Positions 31,370-39,450 of a DNA stretch of 64,000 bases are shown in pieces. Origin of the DNA: Trichomonas vaginalis G3 (Eukaryota; Parabasalia; Trichomonadida; Trichomonadidae); contig NC_067204.1 of assembly GCF_026262505.1 (NCBI RefSeq), forward strand, positions 10,573,797 to 10,637,796, read 5' to 3'. The notes beneath the pieces were generated by a model that worked only from the letters and a program-made list of their open reading frames with translations, was not told the DNA's origin and ran no database searches. Made by a program: the position numbers and the translations under genes. Numbering within the stretch: position 1 is the stretch's first letter; the number at the start of each line of letters is the position of its first letter.

Positions 31370-31550
31370 ACCATAGGGAAGAAGTTTGATTCCTCTGAGG
31401 GTAAGCTACTTTATCCAAGTTGATAGACACTTTGAAAATAAAAATTGAGTTTAATATTGTTTTGATAAAAGACGACAAACAGCTTAATCGTAAATAATTG
31501 GTTAAAAAACAATAAATTTAGATACAAATATAAACAAACAAAGAATATAA

Positions 31551-32495
31551 TTATTCAATTTTTTCTTTTGGATTGACAACATTATAAGCAACTTCGAATT
31601 GGTTGCCAACAAAGTTTCTAAGCTTTGAATTGAATTTCATGGCAGGATAAATGTAAAGTGCATGAACTCCAATAACAAAGGCCCAGAAGCTTCCAATGAC
31701 CAAGAATATAGTAAATAAGAGAAGTGAAGTACCAATAAACAGCAAAGTATCAATAGCATTTGGATGAATTATATAATTTCTTCCCCATTCTATTGATTTC
31801 TGGGCGTTATCTTTAATTTCTTTGAAAAATCTTGATGCAATGCTTTCTTCTTGTGACTGATTAAGAGGAGGGAAAATCCAACGCTTAACACAGTTTGGAA
31901 GTAAAGTAAAGATAAGCAAACTAGTGTGAACCGTAATTAAAAGTGCAACTAATGTCGATAATGAGTCTAAATCCATGAAGTAAATGCAGCCAAAGAGAAG
32001 TTCCGAAAAAAGTATGACTATTATCATTATAAGTGAACGTTTCCATAATAATATCTCTATTAAAGCTTGAGAAATTGCTTTCATGTTTGCTTCATTAGCT
32101 GTTGGAATATCTTCTGAATCAGAATATTCTAATTCTTGTTTCATTGGAGATCCAATTAGTTTAATTCGTAATACATCATTTGCCATGTCTTGTTCTGCAT
32201 TTGACTGATTATCTTGATCGTATGAACTTGTTTCTTCTTCGTCAAATATACGATCAAATGAGTCATCTCTAAAATGATTATGAAAAGAATGGCTTTCAGT
32301 TGTATCTATATTGACTTGTTGAGTGTTTTCGTTGTTATTTTGTGGAGGGTCATTATTATTTGATGTATTATTTGTTTGTTCTTGAGGATTCTGATCCGGA
32401 TTTGTCTCTGGTACATCGGGTTCATTGTTTTCAATATTTTCGGTCTTCTCTGGTGGACCGGAATTATCCATTTGAATTTGTTCAGAATCTGACAT
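31551..32495 (-). CDS. Reticulon-like membrane protein
   Basis: A 314-residue protein. The first ~115 residues are acidic and Asn/Gln-rich, probably disordered (NNTSNNNDPPQNNNENTQQ). Then comes ILLWKRSLIMIIVILFSELL, which fits the start of a reticulon homology domain. A long hairpin-type hydrophobic stretch follows (about residues 148-200), then a ~65-residue hydrophilic loop, a second long hydrophobic stretch (about 248-285) and a short amphipathic tail. The LLW-R entry motif, two unusually long hydrophobic regions and ~66-residue loop are the classic layout. Reticulons curve the tubular endoplasmic reticulum. It is divergent from the LAMTOR5-like gene with 96 bases between starts; its ATG follows TATCATTTTCATTC, a TCA-type initiator. 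Confidence 0.7.
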   Translation of the reverse strand: MSDSEQIQMDNSGPPEKTENIENNEPDVPETNPDQNPQEQTNNTSNNNDPPQNNNENTQQVNIDTTESHSFHNHFRDDSFDRIFDEEETSSYDQDNQSNAEQDMANDVLRIKLIGSPMKQELEYSDSEDIPTANEANMKAISQALIEILLWKRSLIMIIVILFSELLFGCIYFMDLDSLSTLVALLITVHTSLLIFTLLPNCVKRWIFPPLNQSQEESIASRFFKEIKDNAQKSIEWGRNYIIHPNAIDTLLFIGTSLLLFTIFLVIGSFWAFVIGVHALYIYPAMKFNSKLRNFVGNQFEVAYNVVNPKEKIE

Positions 32496-32591
32496 GAATG
32501 AAAATGATATTTCGATTCTTCAAAAAGCGAATTATGTAATTACAAGACTCCCAATGTATTCTAATATTTCAATCTCTTTCATTTTTTTCTC

Positions 32592-32870
32592 ATGGAGGAA
32601 AACTTCCAAGAGTCTCTTCGCTCTTTAGAAAGGCAAGCTTTTGTCCGCTACTCCACTGTTGTTGATAAAAATGGATATTCTATCTCTTCTAGTGGCGAAG
32701 CAACTAAAGCTACAGCAGCTTATGTCAGAGAAGTTCATAATTGCGCTCGCGAAATCTTTCCAACTGAAGACTCAATAAAGATTGTCATAGAAGGAACGAA
32801 AAATGCAGTTACAATTGGCGAACAAAATGATTTCTTGGTAGGAATTCAAGTTATCAAAGAACTCTATTAA
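32592..32870 (+). CDS. LAMTOR5 / roadblock-like small protein
   Basis: A 92-residue protein whose length and pattern match LAMTOR5 (HBXIP) of the roadblock/LC7 superfamily. It starts with an acidic amphipathic helix (MEENFQESLRSLER), then a VVDKNGYSISSSGEA strand-turn (compare TDSQGLNLGCRGT in the human protein), a central helix (YVREVHNCAREIF), a strand IKIVIEGTKNAVTIGEQ and a final strand FLVGIQVIKEL. In other eukaryotes the protein is part of the Ragulator scaffold on lysosomal membranes that recruits Rag GTPases and mTORC1. The start is supported by CTCTTTCATTTTTTTCTC immediately upstream, a TCA-type initiator. It could instead be another roadblock-fold protein. Confidence 0.6.
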   Translation: MEENFQESLRSLERQAFVRYSTVVDKNGYSISSSGEATKATAAYVREVHNCAREIFPTEDSIKIVIEGTKNAVTIGEQNDFLVGIQVIKELY

Positions 32871-33392
32871 AACGGCTCTAGAACTATCGAATGTGCGATT
32901 GCTGTCTTTCATGCCTTACATTTTATATATTGGTATGAAATTTTATACAGATATTCAATTTTATTTTCTCTATTTGTTAATAAATCTAAATGTTAAATAT
33001 AAGTCTTTTTACAAAAAGAAAATCCACTATCGGAAATGTTAATATCATTTAATTTATAAACCAAAAGGAAATGTCAAACAAAATTAAGGAATATTACATC
33101 TGCCAGAGCATTTCTATATAATAAAGTTGAATATAGATAACTTTTTATTATCAAAACTCAAGAGTAATTTGATGAAATCAAAGAAATGAAGAATATAAAA
33201 TTTCATCAGCTAAATATAACATTCATAAGCAAATAACATATCCCATTGGGCTCTACAATAATAAATATATCACAATTCTCAGTTAAAAAGGCAAATCAGA
33301 TAAAAGATATAAAATGAAAAAATTATAGACATAATTTTTCAATAAAATTATAATCTATAATTTCCTCATTTAATATCTAATAATCTGTTTAA
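32871..33392. other. Spacer between convergent host genes
   Basis: About 0.5 kb of AT-rich sequence between the 3' ends of the LAMTOR5-like and kinase genes. No gene or repeat recognised. Confidence 0.5.
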
Positions 33393-34013
33393 TCAATTCT
33401 TTTTTTCCAAATCTGTCCAAAGTTTCTTGAGTTGTACGACGATATCATCATGGACAGCATCGATCGGATGGTTTCCATCAACGGAAATGATCTTGTTTTC
33501 AGAGCGGAATTTTCCGATAACTGCTTCAGTCTGATTATGGTATGTAACTAAGCGCTTCTTGATTGATTCTTCATTGTCATCAATACGGCCTGATGATAAG
33601 CCGCGGTTGAGAAGACGCTTCTTGAGTTCCTCATCTGGGACGTCGATGAAGAGCAAAGCGGTTGCTGGCTTGCACTTCTGGACGAACTCGGCCTCCTGGC
33701 AAAGCTCACGTGGGAAGCCATCAATAAACCAGTGCTTTTGAGGTCCGGCAACCATAGCATCGCGGAGAAGCTTGATTGTAACGTGGCCTGGAACTAAGGC
33801 ACCCTCTTTGATGATCCTGTCGATCTCCTTATATTCAGCAAGAAGCTGTGGATCAAAACCTGCTGGTGGATCTGAGGCAATTTTTGCTGCCATTCTAAGA
33901 AGATCGCCTGCAGAAAGGTATCCAATATCATACTCTTTGGCAATTCTTGTAGCTTGTGTTCCCTTGCCAGAGCCTGGTCCACCAAGAACAAAGATAATAT
34001 CTTTTCCTTCCAT
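33393..34013 (-). CDS. Adenylate / UMP-CMP kinase family enzyme
   Basis: A 206-residue nucleoside monophosphate kinase. The P-loop GGPGSGKGTQ is at residues 11-20, SAGDLLRM at 36-43, the monophosphate site WFIDGFPREL at about 95-104 and the lid SGRIDDNEESIKKRL at about 141-155, followed by the helix YHNQTEAVIGKF. The short lid marks the short-form group (eukaryotic AK1/UMP-CMP kinase type). Adenylate versus UMP/CMP preference cannot be settled by eye: LVP-type substrate strand and GFPRE are shared by both. A small insertion (KIASDPPAGFDPQ) follows the SAGDLLR helix. The start is behind ACTTCACCTCA, a TCA-type initiator. GC content and codon use (GCC, CTC, AAG) are higher than in neighbouring genes, as expected for a highly expressed housekeeping enzyme. 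Confidence 0.92.
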   Translation of the reverse strand: MEGKDIIFVLGGPGSGKGTQATRIAKEYDIGYLSAGDLLRMAAKIASDPPAGFDPQLLAEYKEIDRIIKEGALVPGHVTIKLLRDAMVAGPQKHWFIDGFPRELCQEAEFVQKCKPATALLFIDVPDEELKKRLLNRGLSSGRIDDNEESIKKRLVTYHNQTEAVIGKFRSENKIISVDGNHPIDAVHDDIVVQLKKLWTDLEKKN

Positions 34014-34449
34014 TGAGGTGAAGTAAAAAATTCAATACCAACGGCTTTCGATCGAATGCTGTCATTTTAATTTTTGAATAACGTATATGCAATTTGTCAA
34101 TGAAAGGAGATAAAACTTTCTGTTTTCCAAAAAAGATACATTCTCAAAAAGTGACAATCCTAGGGTTATTGATCGTATCTTTTCTGGTTCCCATACTGGA
34201 AATGAAAGTAATGATTGGAAAATCATTATTCTTCTATTAAGTTAGTGGCTATCTTAATCAGAAATATTAGTTCTTTTCATGATTTTTCTTCATATTTAAT
34301 CAATTTAAAATTAACTTCATAAATTTAAATCATTTTGATATCATGTTAACTAGTCAGAATGCTACTAGGAAAACTGATGTCAAAATATCATATTAAAAAT
34401 TCAAATTCGGAATCTCAAAAATACCGCGATAAAAATCCTTATTGATCCG
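34014..34449. other. Host DNA left of element 2
   Basis: AT-rich flank with no recognised gene; it ends at the target site of element 2. Confidence 0.5.
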
Positions 34450-34450
34450 T

Positions 34451-34454
<4 letters not shown>
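34450..34454. repeat. Probable target-site duplication of element 2, left (TAATT)
   Basis: TAATT directly precedes the terminal A-run, and TAATT directly follows the terminal T-run at 59784-59788. Five to six bases is the duplication size usual for Polinton integrases. The homopolymer ends make the exact phase slightly uncertain. Confidence 0.65.
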
Positions 34455-34484
<30 letters not shown>

Positions 34485-34546
34485 TAGTGGGGCTTCCAGG
34501 GGCTGCGCCCCTTCTAGCCCCGAAGATGTTTAGTATAAATGAAGTT
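34455..34546 (+). repeat. Left terminal inverted repeat of element 2
   Basis: Twenty-eight A followed by GGTAGTGGGGCTTCCAGG and on to about GATGTTTAGTATAAATGAAG. The reverse complement of 59691-59783 matches it nearly throughout, with a few differences. The repeat contains an internal GC palindrome, AGGGGCTGCGCCCCT. Confidence 0.9.
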
Positions 34547-34640
34547 CTTATATACGGGTCTTCCAGGAGCTTTTCACAAATTATATATGTTTTCATGTTT
34601 TGTCAAGACTTCTTCGTAAAATCAGACAAAAATAATGTTT

Positions 34641-34688
34641 AGGGTAGAAGGTTAGATATAACCTCTTTTCTAACCTCTTTTCTACCCT
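34641..34688. repeat. Hairpin module upstream of the methyltransferase gene
   Basis: AGGGTAGAAGGTTAG is complementary to CTAACCT and CTACCCT copies downstream, giving nested stems with short CTTTT spacers, followed by the small palindrome CTTGAATTTTCAAG. Two modules at 47.41 and 48.45 kb have the same architecture with different stem sequence (GGTGAAGAGGTGA / TCACCTC / TTCACCT). It could be a protein-binding site or RNA hairpin. Confidence 0.55.
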
Positions 34689-34772
34689 CTTGAATTTTCA
34701 AGACTTCTTCGTACATGTTTTGTCACTTTTCTGTCACTTTTCAGGAAAAAACATTTTTATTATATATATAAA

Positions 34773-35591
34773 ATGAATTTTACAAAACCACCGTTACCCT
34801 TCTTTGGAAATAAGAGTAGATGTAAAGATATTCTATTGAGAGAACTTAAGAAACTACCGAATGGTCTAACATTTGTAGATTTGTTCGGTGGAAGTTTCTA
34901 TATATCCCATTTGTGCCATACAATATTTCCTGACTCAAAGATTATATGCAATGACTTCGACAACTATATGAACCGTCTCAAACATATACCAGACACAAAC
35001 AAAATATTGAAAGAGTTAAAAGAAAAGATACCTATAGGTAAGATGGAACGTATACCATTAGATAAGAAAAATACTGTCAGAGAGGTTTTGAAAAAGGCAG
35101 AGTATATTGACTGGGATAGTATATCTGCTAGACTATTATATAGTGGTGCTATAAGAGTTCATGACATTGAAACACTTATGTCAAAAGTTTTATATCTTAA
35201 CTATACAAATGTTTTCAAAGAGGACATAGAAAAATATATTGAGGGTATAGAGTTTGTGAGATGTCATTGGACAGAGTTGTATGAAAAATATAAAGACAAG
35301 GAAAATGTTTTCTTTATAGTGGACCCGCCGTTCTATAACACATGGGATTTTCAATACCAAGTAGACTGGACTTTGAGAGACTCTTTAGAAACTTTAGACG
35401 TTTTACATAACTGTCCATGCTTTTACTTTACATCCGATAAAAGTGGTTTGGAAAGTGTCATGAGATGGTTAGAGGACATACATGACTATGAGTTTAGATA
35501 CGATAAGATAGAATATGAGAGAGGTCCTATAAACTGGAGAAAGTGTCATAACAAAGAAATTTTACTAGTAAGTAAATGTGGTTTGAAATAG
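34773..35591 (+). CDS. Dam-like DNA N6-adenine methyltransferase (D12 class)
   Basis: A 272-residue protein with the motif order of the D12/Dam class. PLPFFGNKSR near the N terminus fits the SAM-binding PFxGxK motif, FVDLFGGSFY is motif I, a variable helical target-recognition region follows (about residues 60-170), and FFIVDPPFYN is the catalytic DPPY-type motif IV, with the tail FYFTSDKSG after it. The enzyme would transfer a methyl group from SAM to adenine N6 in DNA. Trichomonas vaginalis DNA is known to carry 6mA, so a mobile-element source is plausible. It is the first gene inside the left end, on the plus strand, with TTTTTATTATATATATAAA directly before its ATG. It looks whole. Origin from a bacterial or phage Dam gene is likely by inference. 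Confidence 0.88.
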   Translation: MNFTKPPLPFFGNKSRCKDILLRELKKLPNGLTFVDLFGGSFYISHLCHTIFPDSKIICNDFDNYMNRLKHIPDTNKILKELKEKIPIGKMERIPLDKKNTVREVLKKAEYIDWDSISARLLYSGAIRVHDIETLMSKVLYLNYTNVFKEDIEKYIEGIEFVRCHWTELYEKYKDKENVFFIVDPPFYNTWDFQYQVDWTLRDSLETLDVLHNCPCFYFTSDKSGLESVMRWLEDIHDYEFRYDKIEYERGPINWRKCHNKEILLVSKCGLK

Positions 35592-35707
35592 GACTACTTG
35601 TTTTAGGTTTTTTCCATTGTGTCATTTACTTATTTGACGTGGCAGAAAGATATAGAGAATATGAAGATGAACCAATGCCTGCAAATGTTCAGCATATGTA
35701 CTCGTAA
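35576..35707 (+). CDS. Small membrane peptide (43 residues) overlapping the methyltransferase end
   Basis: An ATG inside the last codons of the methyltransferase opens a different frame encoding MWFEIGLLVLGFFHCVIYLF, a clear single membrane segment, then a charged tail (VAERYREYEDEPMPANVQHM). It ends 23 bases before the next gene. Overlap with the previous gene and membrane character suggest a real small virion or lysis-type peptide, though nothing identifies it. Confidence 0.5.
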   Translation: MWFEIGLLVLGFFHCVIYLFDVAERYREYEDEPMPANVQHMYS

Positions 35708-35730
35708 GAGATATTTTTATCTAATATTAA

Positions 35731-36093
35731 ATGGACTCACAGAACTTAGCGAATGCACAGCAACCTGGACAACCAAACCCAGAGAATATTCCAAATGAAG
35801 TTAGAATACAAACTGCAATGGCAAACTATGGTCAAGTGCCAACAGATGTACAAATGCAAACTGCCATGTCAAATGACGCTGCGTTAGGTTTGCCACCATG
35901 GTATGCAAATATGAGATGGAAAGAGTTTTATACAAACCCCGAAGTGGGATATAAACAACTCTATGCAGATGACGCGAACACAGGAGTTGACCCAGAGTAT
36001 GTTTTCTACCAGAGGAGAAATAGAATGTATGAGCTCCAGTTAAAGAATGCTATGGAACTCAACAGGAAACGTAAGAGACTAGGTGGACATTAG
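35731..36093 (+). CDS. Small Maverick protein with internal QTAM repeats
   Basis: A 120-residue protein with Asn/Gln/Pro-rich N terminus. It contains two copies of one motif (NEVRIQTAMANYGQ and TDVQMQTAMSND), then LGLPPWYANMRWKEFYTNPE and a basic helical tail (MELNRKRKRLGGH). No membrane segment. The ATG follows ATATTTTTATCTAATATTAA, the element's start motif. The function is unknown; the basic end could contact DNA inside a capsid. Confidence 0.55.
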   Translation: MDSQNLANAQQPGQPNPENIPNEVRIQTAMANYGQVPTDVQMQTAMSNDAALGLPPWYANMRWKEFYTNPEVGYKQLYADDANTGVDPEYVFYQRRNRMYELQLKNAMELNRKRKRLGGH

Positions 36094-36111
36094 ATTTTTA
36101 CATATAGTAAA

Positions 36112-36354
36112 ATGGGTTTCTTTGGAAGAATAGGAAACTTCTTTCGAAATGTTGGAAGAGGTATATGGAATGGAATAAAAACCGTAGGAAGAGGAATTTG
36201 GAACGGAGTCAAAAATATTGGTAAAAGAGTAGGTCAGTTCGTTGGTATTATACCTAAAGACCCTGAACCAGAAGAGCAAGCTCCTGTTATACAACAGCCT
36301 GAACCTGCACCACAGTCTAGTTGGCAACCAAATCCAACACCTCAACCGTATTAA
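36112..36354 (+). CDS. Amphipathic MGFFG protein, candidate membrane-active minor capsid protein
   Basis: An 80-residue protein. The first half is two near copies of an amphipathic, Gly/Phe/Trp-rich helix (RNVGRGIWNGIKTVGRGIWN); the second half is Pro/Gln-rich and probably extended. MG at the start is a potential N-myristoylation site. The protein at 39451 begins MGLFG and has similar character. In adenoviruses the minor protein VI has an N-terminal amphipathic helix that disrupts membranes during entry, and Polintons often encode comparable proteins; that role is inferred. Start context: ATTTTTACATATAGTAAA. Confidence 0.55.
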   Translation: MGFFGRIGNFFRNVGRGIWNGIKTVGRGIWNGVKNIGKRVGQFVGIIPKDPEPEEQAPVIQQPEPAPQSSWQPNPTPQPY

Positions 36355-36358
36355 AAAA

Positions 36359-37205
36359 TTATATTTTTACCGTTCGATAGTAGTTGTATATGAAACTAAG
36401 TTCTAAGTAAAACGCATGGTATAATGGAATTATTCTCTTTCTTCCATCTGTAGTAAACCATACTTGAAAGTCTGAAATACTTCCACTTGGTGGTTCGTAT
36501 AGCTTTGTAGGTTTTTCGTAAAAGTCATTCATCAGACATAAGAAAGAGTTTTGCGCACCAGAAAATGAAGCATGAACTATAATAGCATCTGAGTCGAAAA
36601 CATTTTCATATGTTCCATTAGGGTTTTCGACTTCATAAAAGTTCGGGTGTACTGGATATTCTGCAGGCTGATTTAACATCCTCAAAAATCTATACCATGC
36701 CAAGTTGTTATATTTTGTAGAAATATAAACGTCTTCTCCAAGGTCTTCTATTCTATTGATTTTAACAGTTGCATTTTTCCTGTCATAAACAATATCGAGA
36801 TGGTACTCTCCCTCGTCAATGTTATACTGGTTTGCATATTCGATATAGATATCGTTTATTTTTTTGAAAAGCTTGAAGAGTTGTTTCTAAGTTTACAAGC
36901 AAATTCACTTGTAAAAGTTTTCCCTGTTCAAATTTCTCATACGTACGTTTTTCTTTGTTATAGTATCGAACTTCAAAAGCGACCGTAAATGGGAAACCAT
37001 GTATGGCTTCTGAAATGAACTTCATTCTACGAAAGCCAATAGCTTTTGTGACGGATGGGTCTCTTAGCCATCTCAATGGGTAGTCAAAACGATAGCCTTC
37101 ATGCTTTACGGTCTCTGTCTCAAACTTTTGACCGACATTCGTAAAAAGTTCATCTAATGGTTTAGTTGTAGCAACTCTTGAATTTTCTTTTTCTATTGGA
37201 AGCAT
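36359..37205 (-). pseudogene. Minor capsid (penton-like) protein candidate, element 2
   Basis: The region encodes a beta-rich protein starting MLPIEKENSRVATTKPLDEL. It ends with IIVHASFSGAQNSFL, then ISDFQVWFTTDGRKR and LYHAFYLELSFIY. The order (HS/HA turn, I-x-F/I-x-D strand with DG turn, terminal sheet) mirrors the element 1 protein at 3971-4681, and both lie next to the fibre gene. A vertex or minor capsid role is inferred. The region is broken, about one break. Its start faces the fibre gene across an 18-bp spacer. Confidence 0.45.
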
Positions 37206-37223
37206 ATTTTATCTAGAATAAAA
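37206..37223. promoter_or_regulatory. 18-bp bidirectional promoter-like spacer
   Basis: ATTTTATCTAGAATAAA lies between the ATG at 37205 (minus) and the ATG at 37224 (plus). It is nearly self-complementary around CTAG, so both genes see T-run, TA step, A-run. Compare the spacers at 3951, 39434 and 53111. Confidence 0.5.
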
Positions 37224-38477
37224 ATGTCAAATGAAACAGCGTCTATGAGAGAAATACAACACAACGACAACTCATTATGCAAGCTCTAAATAAGAACACA
37301 ACAAACTTTTCAAACTATTCTAAGATATCTGAGTCATTGAAAGAAGGAAACTTAAAACTGACGATAAACCCAATGACAGATGAGTTTCTGTTTCAAGACA
37401 GTAAGAACCATACTGTTTGTATAAATCCAACAAAAAGAACTTTAAACGAGAAACCTATAGATGAACTTCTTTGAAGGCAGATATTGACAACAAAGCTGAC
37501 AAAGAGTATGTAGATGCAACAAGAGACTATATTCTCGCATGGAAGATAGAACATACCCACAAAAACACCATACACATAACATCTATGACGTAGATGAACT
37601 ACCAGCAATGTTAGATGACAAAGCGGATAAAACATATGTTGACAATAAAATGTCAAGTGAAGTGACAAGAGCTGACAAAGAATATTCTAAAAAGACTCAT
37701 ACACACGATTTCTTCGCAACTGTTGGTATAGAAAATATTGCAGGAACGGTTGAAGAACCTGATGGAACTGGTGGGGATGTACTACTTTGGAAACCTCCTA
37801 ACTTTCCACAAGGTTTAACATCGGATGAAGACATAACGACGATGAAATACACTAGATGTAGAAATGTCTATGTCATGGAGGATGAAAACAAAGTTAAATT
37901 CACTGCTCAAGATTTATATGACAACAAAGCTGACAAAACATATGTTAACGTTGAGTTAGATAAAAAAGCTGACAAAACATATGTTAACGATGAGTTAGTT
38001 AAAAAAGCTGACAAAACAGAGCTTCAAACGTTAAAGACAGAAATACTTCAAACAGTATATCCTATAGGTTCTATTTACACGTCAATGAACTCTACCAGAC
38101 CAGAAGTAGTACTTGGTTTTGGAACTTGGACTCAAATAGTCGACAGGTTTTTGTATTGTGCAAACTCTTCAAAGGAAACAGGTGGAAGTAAAACGATTTC
38201 AGGTGAAAACTTACCTGCACACAGTCACTACATAGATTTAAGTACAGCTGAAGCAGGTTGGCATAAACATAGATTTTGGGATTGGTCAGCAATGAAAAAA
38301 GGTAAAGGATACGATGTTAAAGACGACGTTCAGTTTGCTATAAATTGTTTCTGGGGTAGCACACAGGGAGATGGAAACCATACACATCGCGTTTCAGGGT
38401 ATACGCAAACAACGGGACAAAGTAAAGACTACATGCCACCTTACATGACAGTTTACGCATGGTATAGAATTGCTTAG
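37224..38477 (+). pseudogene. Fibre protein with phage tail-collar-like C-terminal domain
   Basis: The longest frame (37539-38477) holds stalk repeats of the form ADKTYVNDELVKK (about three units). A C-terminal domain follows with the hallmarks of phage tail-collar/short tail-fibre tips: VYPIGSIYTSMNSTRPEVVL, FGTWTQIVDRFLYC, GGSKTISGENLPAHSHYI and the ending MPPYMTVYAWYRIA. In caudate phages this tip contacts the host surface. Here it would be a receptor-binding spike on a Maverick virion. An upstream part with NPMTDEFLFQDSKNHT belongs to the same locus. The locus is broken, with one or two breaks. The stop overlaps the integrase stop by four bases. Element 1 has a related fibre at 4706. Confidence 0.8.
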
Positions 38478-39433
38478 TCGTCATTTTCAACTTCTTTAGC
38501 ATATTCGTCAGGAGTTGTCTTATATTTGTTAGGAACTGTTTTTGAAAGTATACCACCTTGAACTTTGACAAGTTTGAAACGAGGTCTGACAATAGTAGTT
38601 TTATCTTCTGCTTGCAGTCTGTACATTTTGCCATGTTTGCCTAAAACTTCATAATATTCTCTTGTATACTTTCTTCTATTTTTACGAACACGAATGTGAG
38701 TACCTGTCGAGTTCCCATTGTTGTCATAGTCAATAGTATTTTCATATGGGTCGCGTTTAGGTATTTCTATTTTTACTTTGTCGCCTTTCTTAAGTTTGAA
38801 GCCCGGCATTCTTTCTTGTTTGTCTCTTTTGACTAAACTATTAAATATATAGTCTTTCTCTAAGTCAGGGTTGTTTTTCATTTCTTCAGGGGAGTGGTTT
38901 CCCAAACCTTTTTGTTTACGGCTATTGTAAATATTTAAAACTTGTCTCATCTTTGCCATGGAGAAATGTCTATACTTGTCGTCATATGACATTTCATCTA
39001 CCTCGCCGCCTTGTGGTTGGTTTAAGTCTCTTAAGATTTTTATACAACTGTCAATGACACCAAGAGCAGAATGGTTTTGGTCGACAATGAAATATTGGTT
39101 TACATTTTTTGAACGCAGATAGTTTTTTACATCGTCTGATTTGAAAGAACTTTCACAGTCAGATGTCAGTTTTGTTGGATGGTATTTGTCAACAAATATT
39201 GTCAAAGCTGCTAAGATATCTAAAATATTTTTGGACTGTAATGGTATGGCTTCACAGTATCTTGTGTTTTGACCGACAAATATTAGCCAGTATGGTGGTC
39301 CATCTTCTCTATACCTCGGAATGTTTTCCAAGATATCCATAAACCAAGCATTTGGTGTTGAACTAAAGATTTTTATCATGAGTGCTTTCTTTGTCGCTTT
39401 AGAAACATAGGGGTCCTTGTTTGGATTCGTCAT
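38474..39433 (-). CDS. Maverick retroviral-type integrase (rve), element 2
   Basis: A 319-residue integrase. The core starts with WFMDILENIPRYR (first catalytic Asp, about residue 33) and continues with LIFVGQNTRYCEAIPLQSK. KLTSDCESSFKSDDV holds the second Asp (about 85), and HSALGVIDSCIKILRDLN forms the third-motif helix, with Asp at the acidic position as in element 1. The post-core YNSRKQKGLGNHSPEEM matches the N-x-x-x-H-P pattern. The C-terminal half is basic and beta-rich (FKLKKGDKVKIEIPKRD, then IVRPRFKLVKV), like the SH3-like DNA-binding tail of integrases. It integrates the element and would produce the TAATT duplication. It looks whole. Confidence 0.92.
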   Translation of the reverse strand: MTNPNKDPYVSKATKKALMIKIFSSTPNAWFMDILENIPRYREDGPPYWLIFVGQNTRYCEAIPLQSKNILDILAALTIFVDKYHPTKLTSDCESSFKSDDVKNYLRSKNVNQYFIVDQNHSALGVIDSCIKILRDLNQPQGGEVDEMSYDDKYRHFSMAKMRQVLNIYNSRKQKGLGNHSPEEMKNNPDLEKDYIFNSLVKRDKQERMPGFKLKKGDKVKIEIPKRDPYENTIDYDNNGNSTGTHIRVRKNRRKYTREYYEVLGKHGKMYRLQAEDKTTIVRPRFKLVKVQGGILSKTVPNKYKTTPDEYAKEVENDD

Positions 39434-39450
39434 TTTTTACCCTATAAGAA
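39434..39450. promoter_or_regulatory. 17-bp bidirectional promoter-like spacer
   Basis: TTTTTACCCTATAAGAA separates the integrase ATG (minus, 39433) from the MGLFG gene ATG (plus, 39451). With only 17 bases, both start sites must lie inside or next to this element or within the coding regions. Confidence 0.5.

Noticed and set aside
37393-38634. Minus-strand frames opposite the fibre gene
   Set aside because: Antisense shadows; the plus strand carries recognisable fibre motifs.
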